Positions 10,662-19,127 of a DNA stretch of 47,338 nt are shown here, in pieces (position 1 is the stretch's first letter; every line of letters begins with the position of its first letter). The DNA comes from Candidatus Geothermarchaeota archaeon (GTDB lineage Archaea > Thermoproteota > Nitrososphaeria > Geothermarchaeales > JDFR-13). Below the pieces are notes generated by a model, which saw nothing but the letters and a program-made list of their open reading frames with translations, searched no databases and was not told the origin of the DNA. A program made the translations under genes and the position numbers. The stretch lies in assembly GCA_015523605.1 (NCBI GenBank), contig WAKC01000043.1:1-47338 (forward strand), read 5' to 3'.

Positions 10662-11286
10662 ATGAGGGGAAGGATTCTTATATGGGGTAGTCTAATCTTT
10701 GTCATAATTTTGATATCCGCACTTTTGGGTGGAGATAGATACATTGAAGGTATTTGAGGGGGAGAAGTATATTGGAAATTGGTATTTCACGTTAGACCCT
10801 GAATGGATGAGGGAGGATGGTAAGATAATTATATTCGATGATCTAATGGATAGATTCTCTATCGAGGCATATATCTCAACTTTACCGTAGGTCTATAGAT
10901 ACTTCACACCAGATGACGTAAGGAATATTAAAGAGAGTCTAAACAGTCTTGGTGAGACGGCACTTCAAGTCGCGTTGTATAACTATCCACCGGCATTATC
11001 CATCGAGAGGGATAACTGCCTAACTAGGGAGTATGGGATTGATATCGATTACCTCGTCTTTATAGGCGTTGTCAAGAATCTTGAGGAGGAGGATATGTAT
11101 TATGTGGAAGATTATATATTGAGACATTCTGGAAGGGCTTTATAATCACGGCTTTTGGATATGGCCTGATATATCATAGACAGACTGGACTACTATTAAG
11201 TGGTGAGGCTATATCGATAGACATATTATATTATAAGTTTAATCGGAATCTGCCGATTCGAGATAGAGAGACCCACATGATATGAG
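10662..11286 (+). pseudogene. Decayed membrane-anchored protein gene
   Basis: MRGRILIWGSLIFVIILISALLGGDRYIEGI* then shifted frame LKVFEGEKYIGNWYFTLDPEWMREDGKIIIFDDLMDRFSIEAYISTLP*VYRYFTPDDVRNIKESLN...YYVEDYILRHSGRAL*, then shifted again FWKGFIITAFGYGLIYHRQTGLLLSGEAISIDILYYKFNRNLP: at least two frameshifts and one in-frame TAG. Confidence 0.75.
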
Positions 11287-11397
11287 CTTGCTCCTAATAA
11301 GAGACCCTTTTATGATTGTAGAATCAAATATTTCTCTTCCATAACTCTTGATAGTTTTGTTGATGGATAGGGTTACATCGGATACTCTCAAAGTAAG

Positions 11398-11943
11398 TCA
11401 TTCACTAGGAATGAAATAGTCGTCAGGTGCTGGAAAAGTGTTGATAGTTGCAAACATCATCTCGTTTGTTTCCCATTCCTTCACTATTTTCTTAGCTTCA
11501 TTGAATAGCATCTCGACATCTTCAACGGAATCTTTTATATGTTGATCGGTCATGAGGAATTCATGGAAACAGTCTCTATGGAGATCTAACGCGCTTCTCC
11601 ATCCTCTTCTAATAATCTCGCCATGGGGTTCGCCTATGTTTTTAGCGATTTCCTTAGTTGCTTCATATAGGAGGCGTATATCCCAAGGATTTTCTTTTTT
11701 CATGATACGTTCCTTCACTTTCTTTATTGTTTCCGGTGCATATAGCTCAGCCAATATTTTAATAGTTTCTTCAGCAGCTTTGTAGAACTTCTCACATGCC
11801 TGTATATAGTCTCCCTCCAATAACAGTTGTCTAGCCTTCTTCATCATTTCATATATTCCATCTATGGAGACCCTTCTTAGTCCCGAGGGATATATCAAGA
11901 CTGTAGCTTCTCCGTAGTTTCCGATTTTTTCGTTATAATCCAT
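11398..11943 (-). CDS. PaREP1-like / HEPN-like protein
   Basis: ARQLLLEGDYIQACEKFYKAAEETIKILAELYAPE resembles PaREP1; RSALDLH fits the HEPN Rx4-6H motif. Confidence 0.72.
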   Translation of the reverse strand: MDYNEKIGNYGEATVLIYPSGLRRVSIDGIYEMMKKARQLLLEGDYIQACEKFYKAAEETIKILAELYAPETIKKVKERIMKKENPWDIRLLYEATKEIAKNIGEPHGEIIRRGWRSALDLHRDCFHEFLMTDQHIKDSVEDVEMLFNEAKKIVKEWETNEMMFATINTFPAPDDYFIPSE

Positions 11944-12314
11944 TATGTATGTTCACCCAACCTCTTCTTTAGCTCTTTAGCTACTGAAACCAAGATGGGA
12001 GTTTTAATTTTTCTGATTACGATTAGCATTCCATTCTTAGTAATTCTTTCTTTATACTCCTTCATTGGAGCATATTTTATGAATGAGAAGTAGAGTCTAT
12101 CCTTCTCAATATATTCTCTAATTGTTGTCTCAGTCCATGGAAATGATTGATGTTGAAAAACGATTCCCTCCGCCCAATTGACTGCGATCAAGCCATACTT
12201 ATCTCCAAGGGTTAGATCATTAAAGAATTCCTCTTCATTGTCATATCGAATCTCATCGAGCACTATGATCTCCTTTGCCCCCTTGATAATAAGTTTAATA
12301 TCCAACCTTAACAC
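11943..12314 (-). CDS. Hypothetical protein, translationally coupled to the PaREP1/HEPN-like gene
   Basis: Stop and next start overlap as TAATG; GTG start; 123 aa with no recognised family. Confidence 0.6.
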   Translation of the reverse strand: MLRLDIKLIIKGAKEIIVLDEIRYDNEEEFFNDLTLGDKYGLIAVNWAEGIVFQHQSFPWTETTIREYIEKDRLYFSFIKYAPMKEYKERITKNGMLIVIRKIKTPILVSVAKELKKRLGEHT

Positions 12315-12541
12315 CCAAATATTTAGGATTTATGGAGACATAATTAAATTTTCCATAGATATGGGAAAAGACAAAATAGTTTTATAATCTGTATTTTCCT
12401 CGTCGATAGTCAGAATTCATCCCATATATACTCTATTCAGTGATTTACACAATTATCACATCCCTAATCTAATACTCAAATATCTAAGATAGGCTTCTTA
12501 TCAATTGGGGATTTGGGGGTGGTCTTAGAAGAATTATTTGG

Positions 12542-12647
12542 AGCCCGGGCCGGGATTTGAACCCGGGTCAAGCAGGTGTCTACCGGTCATACCCTGTTGG
12601 GTCTCAACACCTGCAGCCTGCCCCCTAGGCCACTCGGGCACCCGGGC
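12542..12647 (-). tRNA. tRNA-Cys(GCA) with a 33-nt archaeal intron (12578-12610)
   Basis: GCCCGGG acceptor pairs CCCGGGC, U73; CCGGG-TTCAAAT-CCCGG T-arm; GCAGG-CT-GCA-G...A-CCTGC anticodon arm; intron at 37/38 with bulge-helix-bulge-like pairing CTGC/GTAG. Confidence 0.93.
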
Positions 12648-12728
12648 ATTTATATACTCCATTTATGTCTATTACCTTATTTGGTTTTAAATTTTGTATA
12701 CCAATTAAAATGTATTGTCTCTACGTAG

Positions 12729-13499
12729 GTGTCGGAGGTGGAGCTGTTTATAGCATTGGTCTTTCTACTAGGTTTTGTAGTATCGATTCTATCTGCCGTT
12801 GCTGGGATTGGTGGTGGTGCCTTCTATACACCAGTCCTACATTTTATAGTGGGGCTTGAGATGGTCAATGCATTGGCTGTTGCTTCATCAGGAATATTAA
12901 TAGGTAGTCTAATCGCTTCTCTCATATATCTTAGAAGGGGTGTTGCCGTTGTAAAGATTGCTATTCCAATATTAGTTGGCCAGCTACTATCCTCCTCGAT
13001 AAGTACGTATCTAACTACTGTAGTGCCTAAGATGGTTATCTATATAGTCTTGGCTGGGGTCTTGATTGGTAATGCTGTTAAAGTCTTTCTAATAAGTATT
13101 GAGGGAGGCTCTGGAGACTCTAGAGAACATAGTGAATTCGAGTTCTTTCTTCTGGGTCTCTTCGTAGGTTTTATAGCTCCCTTAGCAGGTATAGGTGGAG
13201 GAGCTATTATCGTGCCTAGTTTAATATCGATTTATGGGGTAGATGGGAAGACCGCCTCTGCTACATCGCTACTTGTGATCGCTGTTTCATACGTCCTCGT
13301 CACTTCGATGCATATCGCGTTTGGAAACATGGTATATGAATATGCACTCCCCCTAATCGCTGGTATAGTGGTAGGGAGTGTAATAGGAACTAAAGTCCAT
13401 AAGGCAAGTAAACCGATTTATATACAGTATTTGGTCGGTGTGATAGCATTTATATTTGGAATATACACGATCTATAGGCTCATACTCTTGATTGTGTGA
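12729..13499 (+). CDS. TauE/SafE family sulfite-exporter-like permease
   Basis: Duplicated AGIGGGAFYTPVL / AGIGGGAIIVPSL motifs in TM regions. Confidence 0.88.
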   Translation: MSEVELFIALVFLLGFVVSILSAVAGIGGGAFYTPVLHFIVGLEMVNALAVASSGILIGSLIASLIYLRRGVAVVKIAIPILVGQLLSSSISTYLTTVVPKMVIYIVLAGVLIGNAVKVFLISIEGGSGDSREHSEFEFFLLGLFVGFIAPLAGIGGGAIIVPSLISIYGVDGKTASATSLLVIAVSYVLVTSMHIAFGNMVYEYALPLIAGIVVGSVIGTKVHKASKPIYIQYLVGVIAFIFGIYTIYRLILLIV

Positions 13500-13555
13500 A
13501 TCTCTCTTACTGGTTCACCATATTTTGGGTAAATAAGTTTTAGCCTCATATATTA

Positions 13556-13620
13556 GGGAGGGTCAGAAACGCCGGGTATCAACATAACTCAGTCAGTAGC
13601 GGTATAATCATCCCCTCCCA
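13556..13620 (-). ncRNA. Candidate box C/D guide sRNA
   Basis: Minus strand: TGGGAG-GGGATGA(C)-TTATACCGCTA-CTGA(D')-CTGAGTT-ATGTTGA(C')-TACCCGGCGTTT-CTGA(D)-CCCTCCC; C and C' each 6/7 to RUGAUGA, guides 11 and 12 nt, closing stem. Confidence 0.78.
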
Positions 13621-13656
13621 AAAATAGAATTTCCAATACGTGGTTAAAGATTTAAA

Positions 13657-15270
13657 TTATTCGATCCCTCTTTCACGTAAATAATCAATTGTAATTTTAC
13701 CCTCCTCCAAATCCTTTTTAATATGTTGCCTACTTCTATCAGTGGGACTTCCATAACCTCCCCCGCCTGGGGTATTTATATATACTATATCTCCTTTCCT
13801 AAGCTGTATGGTGGTATACGGCCCTATATCAATTCTCTTACCATCTCTTATAATGTAATGTTCCCCTGATTCTCCGGGTTCTCCACCCCTTAATCCATAT
13901 GGGTTATATCTTATCCTACTTGCTACGATAGTGAGTGTGGCGTTTGACAGTAGTTTAAATGCTCTGGTTATGCCTAGCCCACCTCTATATCTACCATATC
14001 CACAGCTGTTTATCCTTAAACCGTATTGTATGAACTGTATTGGATACTCCCTCTCCATTACCTCTATGGGTGTGTTTAGAGTGTTGGTCATATTTGTATG
14101 TATGCCATCTACACCGTCTGACAATGGTCTTCCACCACATCCTCCTCCGATCGTCTCATAGAATGCCCAGTCTCTACCTCCTAACATGATGTTGTTCATG
14201 CTTCCACATGATGCTGCTGGAATGATCTCGGAGGCCTCGGCCAATGCTTTATAAATGGTATCTACTATTCTCTGGCTTGTCTCAAGGTTTCCGGCCGAGA
14301 CTGGATGTGGATATGAAGGGTTTAAAATGGTTTTATATGGTGCATATATATCAAGTATATTATATAGTCCATGGTTGAAGGGAAGCTTCGGATCCAGTAT
14401 AGTTTTTAATGCATAGGTCGTGGCCGAGATAGTTACGCCATATACCGCGTTAAGGGGGCGTTCTACTTCCCAAGACGTACCTGTAAAGTCGATTTTTACA
14501 TGTTCTTCCTCCACCTCTATAGAGACTTTGATTGTTAGGTCCTCCTCGTACCCCTCTAAATACTCTTCAGCACTATATTTCCCTGGTTTAAGTCTCTCGT
14601 TTATCCTATTCCTCACATACCTCTCAACATATTCGAGTGACTCGTGATAGGAGTTTAATAGTTTTTCGATCCCGATTCTGCTAATCAGATCTTTAATTCG
14701 TTTCTCACCGATTTTTATGGCCGCTATTTGAGCCATCAAATCTCCCTTCAAATATTCAGGTGTTCTCACCCTACTCATTATCTTCTTTATCAATCTGGTG
14801 TTTGGCTTCCCCTCTTTGATGATGTAATCCGGATCGATTACTACTCCCTCGTCATGTAGGTTTTTAATGTCTCCCCCTATACTCCCCGGTATTTTACCCC
14901 CTATGTCTGTGTGGTGTGCTTTATTTGCTATATAGGCTGCCAATATATTGCCGTAGTAGACTGGTTTTATAAGGGTTATATCGTTTAGATGGGTTCCAGA
15001 GATATATGGGTTGTTGACTATTATAATATCCTCCTTACCTAAATCTTTTCCATCATCCTCGAGATATTCAAGAGTATTCCTCAAGCCTATTGCCATGCTA
15101 CCTATATGGACTGGTATATGCTCGGCCTGAGCTACTAGATATCCATCTGGTGATAATATGGCACAGGAATGGTCGTGCCTATCCCTAATATTTGGGCTGT
15201 AAGCGGTATTTTTTAATGTTATACCCATCTCTTCAGAGATATAGTTTAACGCGTTCCATACAACCTCCAT
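13657..15270 (-). CDS. hyuB: Hydantoinase B / oxoprolinase family protein
   Basis: RDRHDHSCAILSPDGYLVAQAEHIPVHIGSM, NNPYISGTHLNDITL, GGGGYGSPTDR. Confidence 0.92.
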   Translation of the reverse strand: MEVVWNALNYISEEMGITLKNTAYSPNIRDRHDHSCAILSPDGYLVAQAEHIPVHIGSMAIGLRNTLEYLEDDGKDLGKEDIIIVNNPYISGTHLNDITLIKPVYYGNILAAYIANKAHHTDIGGKIPGSIGGDIKNLHDEGVVIDPDYIIKEGKPNTRLIKKIMSRVRTPEYLKGDLMAQIAAIKIGEKRIKDLISRIGIEKLLNSYHESLEYVERYVRNRINERLKPGKYSAEEYLEGYEEDLTIKVSIEVEEEHVKIDFTGTSWEVERPLNAVYGVTISATTYALKTILDPKLPFNHGLYNILDIYAPYKTILNPSYPHPVSAGNLETSQRIVDTIYKALAEASEIIPAASCGSMNNIMLGGRDWAFYETIGGGCGGRPLSDGVDGIHTNMTNTLNTPIEVMEREYPIQFIQYGLRINSCGYGRYRGGLGITRAFKLLSNATLTIVASRIRYNPYGLRGGEPGESGEHYIIRDGKRIDIGPYTTIQLRKGDIVYINTPGGGGYGSPTDRSRQHIKKDLEEGKITIDYLRERGIE

Positions 15271-15272
15271 GT

Positions 15273-17324
15273 CTACCCCCTCTTTATAACGATATTTCCA
15301 TACTCATCTACCTCCCCCCTATAATCGGGTCTGATCAATATCGTTGAGTCGACTCCCCATATTATTGCGGGACCCTCTACAATGGCTCCCGGTTTTAACG
15401 AGCCTCTAATGTATATCCCTGTCTCTAGCCATCCATATTCTCCATAGAATGCCCTTTTCAGTTTCTCCGGCTCAGGCATATATTCCCTCTTCTCTCCTAT
15501 GTATAGGATTGGTTTTTCATTCTCAGCTATAGCTTCTAATATGCATGTTTCGATATAGGGTGTCTCATCCATTATATAACCATATCTACTGAGATAAATC
15601 TCCTCAAACCTTTCTATAGAGTTGCTTAAAGAATTATCATATGGTATAAGTAATGTTTTCCCTTGTCTCCTATATTTCATCTCGAGATACTTATTAAACC
15701 TGATAGACTCCTTTGAGAATCCTATATCACTTAAGTATTTATATGCTTCTTTCTCCATCTCATTAAATAACTTATCCAATGTTTTCTGCCGTATCTTATT
15801 AACATCGTTGTTCACTCCTCTATAAAATGTATATTTATAATCTGTTAGTACAAGTCCCAATGCGGAGAAGACTCCAGCATAAATAGGAACTACAGCCTCT
15901 TTAAATCCCAATTCGATTAGGAATGTAGAGTGTATAGGGCCGGCTCCACCGAATGTAGTTATAGTAAAGTCTTTAATGTCATATCCTCTCTCTAATGTAA
16001 CGATGGATATGGCTCTGTAAAGGAGTTCATTTGCTAATTCCACTGCTTTATATGCTACTTCATATACATTCTCTCCTCTCTCTTCTGCTATCTTCTCCAA
16101 AGCTTTTAAAGCGAGTTCCCTATTAATCTTCAACCTTTCTCCGCCTAGCATGTCTGGGATCCAATTCATTGCTGAATAGGCATCTGTTAACGTTGGCTCG
16201 GTTCCTCCCCTTCCATAGCATGCCGGCCCCGGGTCGGATCCAGCACTTAATGGGCCTACATGGATATATCCCCCTTCATCTAGCCATATTATTGAGCCTC
16301 CGCCGACACCTATCTCTGCAATATCTATATGTGGAATACGTAGGGGGTAACCACTTCCTTTAACTACTCTCCCCATGTGAACCTTTCCACCCACTTCATA
16401 TTCCATTGTGACAAGTGCCTCTCCGTCGATTATGGTTGTTGCTTTCGATGTCGTCCCACCCATATCAAGTGATACCATCCTATCGATATCTAATAGTCTA
16501 GCTAGATACGCAGTGGCTATTGCACCGGCGGCAGGGCCACTCTCGATTATATAAGCAGGTCTCTCTATAGCATCAACCGTATCTACAACGCCTCCATTAC
16601 TCGTCATCACTAGTAGTCTCTTCTTATATCCCATCTTCTCCAGACTATCAAGTATATTCTTGAGATATCTCGATGTAATTGGTTTCAATAAGCCGTTTAT
16701 CACAGCCGATACAGTTCTTTCATATTCTCCAGGCCTAGGATCCACTTTATGGCTAGAAACAATAAATTTTCCACTATCCATGTTTCTAATCTCCTTTTCG
16801 ATCTCAATCTCATGAATGGGGTTGATATATGAGTTTAATAATGAGATTATGTATACCTCCGCATAATCCCTATAGTTTTTTATAACATCCCGTATCTCAT
16901 TGATATCTACATCCTGGACAATCTTTCCATCTCCGTCAATCCTCCCGGATACTCCTATTCTAAACCTCCTCTCAATAAGTGGTTTAGGTCTCTCAAAGAA
17001 TATGTTATATAGTTCTGGTCTATTTTGGCGGCCAATCTCAATAACATCTTCAAACCCTCTATTGGTAATAAGGATCGACCTTGGTCTCTCTAGACCTGTT
17101 TGGCCTAGAAGCATATTTGAACCAAGTGTCGTCCCATGTGTTATCAACTCGATTCTACTTGGATCTTCTACATTCTCCATTACTCCTTCTGTAAATGTCC
17201 TGTCTGGATATTGTATATCCGTTAAAACTTTATTGACACGTATGTCCATGTTAACAAGGTCTATATATACTATATCGGTGAATGTGCCGCCAATATCTAT
17301 GCCTAGTATGAAACCCTTCATCAC
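15273..17324 (-). CDS. hyuA: Hydantoinase A / oxoprolinase family protein
   Basis: GIDIGGTFTDIVYID, THGTTLGSNMLL, SLDMGGTTSKATTI, GGGSIIW, AGSDPGPACYGRGG. Confidence 0.93.
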   Translation of the reverse strand: MMKGFILGIDIGGTFTDIVYIDLVNMDIRVNKVLTDIQYPDRTFTEGVMENVEDPSRIELITHGTTLGSNMLLGQTGLERPRSILITNRGFEDVIEIGRQNRPELYNIFFERPKPLIERRFRIGVSGRIDGDGKIVQDVDINEIRDVIKNYRDYAEVYIISLLNSYINPIHEIEIEKEIRNMDSGKFIVSSHKVDPRPGEYERTVSAVINGLLKPITSRYLKNILDSLEKMGYKKRLLVMTSNGGVVDTVDAIERPAYIIESGPAAGAIATAYLARLLDIDRMVSLDMGGTTSKATTIIDGEALVTMEYEVGGKVHMGRVVKGSGYPLRIPHIDIAEIGVGGGSIIWLDEGGYIHVGPLSAGSDPGPACYGRGGTEPTLTDAYSAMNWIPDMLGGERLKINRELALKALEKIAEERGENVYEVAYKAVELANELLYRAISIVTLERGYDIKDFTITTFGGAGPIHSTFLIELGFKEAVVPIYAGVFSALGLVLTDYKYTFYRGVNNDVNKIRQKTLDKLFNEMEKEAYKYLSDIGFSKESIRFNKYLEMKYRRQGKTLLIPYDNSLSNSIERFEEIYLSRYGYIMDETPYIETCILEAIAENEKPILYIGEKREYMPEPEKLKRAFYGEYGWLETGIYIRGSLKPGAIVEGPAIIWGVDSTILIRPDYRGEVDEYGNIVIKRG

Positions 17325-17446
17325 ACTATATTCAAAAATGTTTTAAGTCGCTAAATATAGCTATAAACTAAAAATTCTGTTCCATCTTTAGAGCCTTATA
17401 AGGTGTGAGTGCCTTCATTATATATTATTTATAGGGGATTAGGATA

Positions 17447-17639
17447 TTCCTAGTCGCTGCAGCAGATAACGAGGGTAGTGATGGAGTCACGTATCCAGCA
17501 AGTTCCCAGAGGTTTAATATCATACTACCTTGCTAACGGCGTTGTATATACAGTTGAGGATATAAGGGCTCCAGGATGGGATCAAGAGAGTGGATATGGA
17601 GTTATCAGAATCGATATAGTATTATGGATACAGAGTTAA
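17447..17639 (+). pseudogene. Remnant of a subtilisin-like (S8) peptidase C-terminus
   Basis: FLVAAADNEGSDGVTYPASSQRFNIILPC* in one frame and YLANGVVYTVEDIRAPGWDQESGYGVIRIDIVLWIQS* in another; resembles the VAAAGNEG...YPAS... and GWD..YGYG segments of subtilases. Confidence 0.6.
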
Positions 17640-17695
17640 TCCTACTCTCTCTTTTTATTTCATCAATTTAACCAAAGCATAGATAAATATTCATT

Positions 17696-17765
17696 AGGGG
17701 GATGATGTAAGAGGTCCTCTATGAAAATTGAGATGATTATATCCCTGGGGCCTTTACTGACCCCT
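17696..17765 (+). ncRNA. Possible box C/D sRNA (weaker)
   Basis: AGGGG-G-ATGATGT(C)-AAGAGGTCCTCT-ATGA(D')-AAATT-GAGATGA(C')-20 nt-CTGA(D)-CCCC; closing GGGG/CCCC stem, but the D' box is non-canonical and the D guide is long. Confidence 0.4.
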
Positions 17766-17833
17766 GAAATATTATAGGTAGAATACCTTTCTACTGGGTT
17801 CTTAAAACAATATATAAAAAGGAGGGGTTGGAG

Positions 17834-18991
17834 CTACTTCTTCTTGGTAAGCATTGTGATTGCCAGTCCAATTATAATTCCTATTACGAAGCCAACACCG
17901 ATTCCCATATATAGGTTCATATTCTTCTCTTCCTCTAGCTTTGCAACCTGGTTCTGTAGGTCTTCTACCTGACTCTGCAGCTGATTCTTATCATTTGTTA
18001 ATGATGATACCTGACTCTGGAGGTCGCTAACTTGTGACTCTAACTGGGATACTCTATCACTTAGCTGTTGAGCCTCACCCGAAGCCTCCATATACATCGA
18101 TAAGAGCTTGTAATATCCTTTGAAGTTTGTGGCAAAGTTTATCATATTTGTTACAAACTGTGGACCATCTAACTCTTTATCATAATACTGGCTTGACCAT
18201 GTAGGCTCATAGTCTCCATATGGTGATTCACTGCTGGCTATCACCATATTAACCTTGTTATTACCCACTTTTATGAACTCAAACGCTAGAAGGACGAAGG
18301 ATCCCTGGTCACCGGCCGTATGTGCCTTAGCGGCCGGAGGATTATTCTCCACTATGACACCGTTAGAGCTTGTCCTCACAACTCTATATATACCCTCTGG
18401 AGCCTCCTGGGCTAGGGATGCCCATGTACCGTCATCCTTGACATATGCAAGGATACCTGGACCATGGTAGAGGACTGGCTTAGTGACTCCCTTGTCTAAT
18501 ACGCCTTTGAAGGGTTCATCAGGATCTACATTTGCAACGACACGGTATGACCTTCCACCTGCATTCTGAACAGGGTCTTCTACAGAAGCTAGGTCAACCC
18601 TTAACCTAGAGCCTAGAGCCTCTAAAATACTATTTGCAATATCCTGGACGCCGGGTCCAGATCCATAGTCGCTATCTGCAGCCACCCATACGACCTTGTC
18701 TCCTTGTGCAAACCAACTTGTGAGTGCATCCATCTCACTAGGTGATAAAGCTACGTTTGGCTGTCCAATTAGGAGAACATCTACATCAGATAATGTATCT
18801 GGTGTGAATCCATCGGTTATTACCTTCCATTTAACCCATGTTATATTACCCATTATCCAGTCGAGATACTTATCGCTCTCTCCATGTGATAGATCTGCTG
18901 CTACGACAACTTCATCGGCTGTGACGAAGTACATAGGAAGCATCGAGATTGTTAGGAGTGTTAGGAGGAAGATTGCAGGTAAACTTTTCAT
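17834..18991 (-). CDS. Secreted, C-terminally anchored surface protein with GATase1-like domain and coiled coil
   Basis: N-terminal signal, SDVDVLLIGQPN...LTSWFAQGDKVVWVAADSD, heptad-rich QLSDRVSQLESQVSDLQ, C-terminal TM plus KKK. Confidence 0.7.
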   Translation of the reverse strand: MKSLPAIFLLTLLTISMLPMYFVTADEVVVAADLSHGESDKYLDWIMGNITWVKWKVITDGFTPDTLSDVDVLLIGQPNVALSPSEMDALTSWFAQGDKVVWVAADSDYGSGPGVQDIANSILEALGSRLRVDLASVEDPVQNAGGRSYRVVANVDPDEPFKGVLDKGVTKPVLYHGPGILAYVKDDGTWASLAQEAPEGIYRVVRTSSNGVIVENNPPAAKAHTAGDQGSFVLLAFEFIKVGNNKVNMVIASSESPYGDYEPTWSSQYYDKELDGPQFVTNMINFATNFKGYYKLLSMYMEASGEAQQLSDRVSQLESQVSDLQSQVSSLTNDKNQLQSQVEDLQNQVAKLEEEKNMNLYMGIGVGFVIGIIIGLAITMLTKKK

Positions 18992-19127
18992 ACTTATTAC
19001 AATTCCTAAATATGTTATATAAGCTTTGTTTAATGAACTTTTAAAATCGATGCCGATTTATCCTCATGATATATTCCTTTCCATTAAATTAATATTGGTT
19101 CCCAAGTATTTTATCTATGATGTCGTG

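Noticed and set aside
10878-10900. In-frame TAG in the 10662-11286 region as possible pyrrolysine or readthrough
   Set aside because: Accompanied by two frameshifts, so ordinary gene decay is the simpler explanation.
12420-12480. C/D-like string on the minus strand (GTGATAA-TTGTGTAAATCA-CTGA)
   Set aside because: No acceptable C'/D pair at proper spacing (only 3 nt to the next CTGA) and GTGAT/ATCAC forms a simple hairpin.
12665-12859. 64-aa plus-strand ORF rich in Cys/Gly/Trp
   Set aside because: Out-of-frame shadow of the TauE/SafE gene start region.
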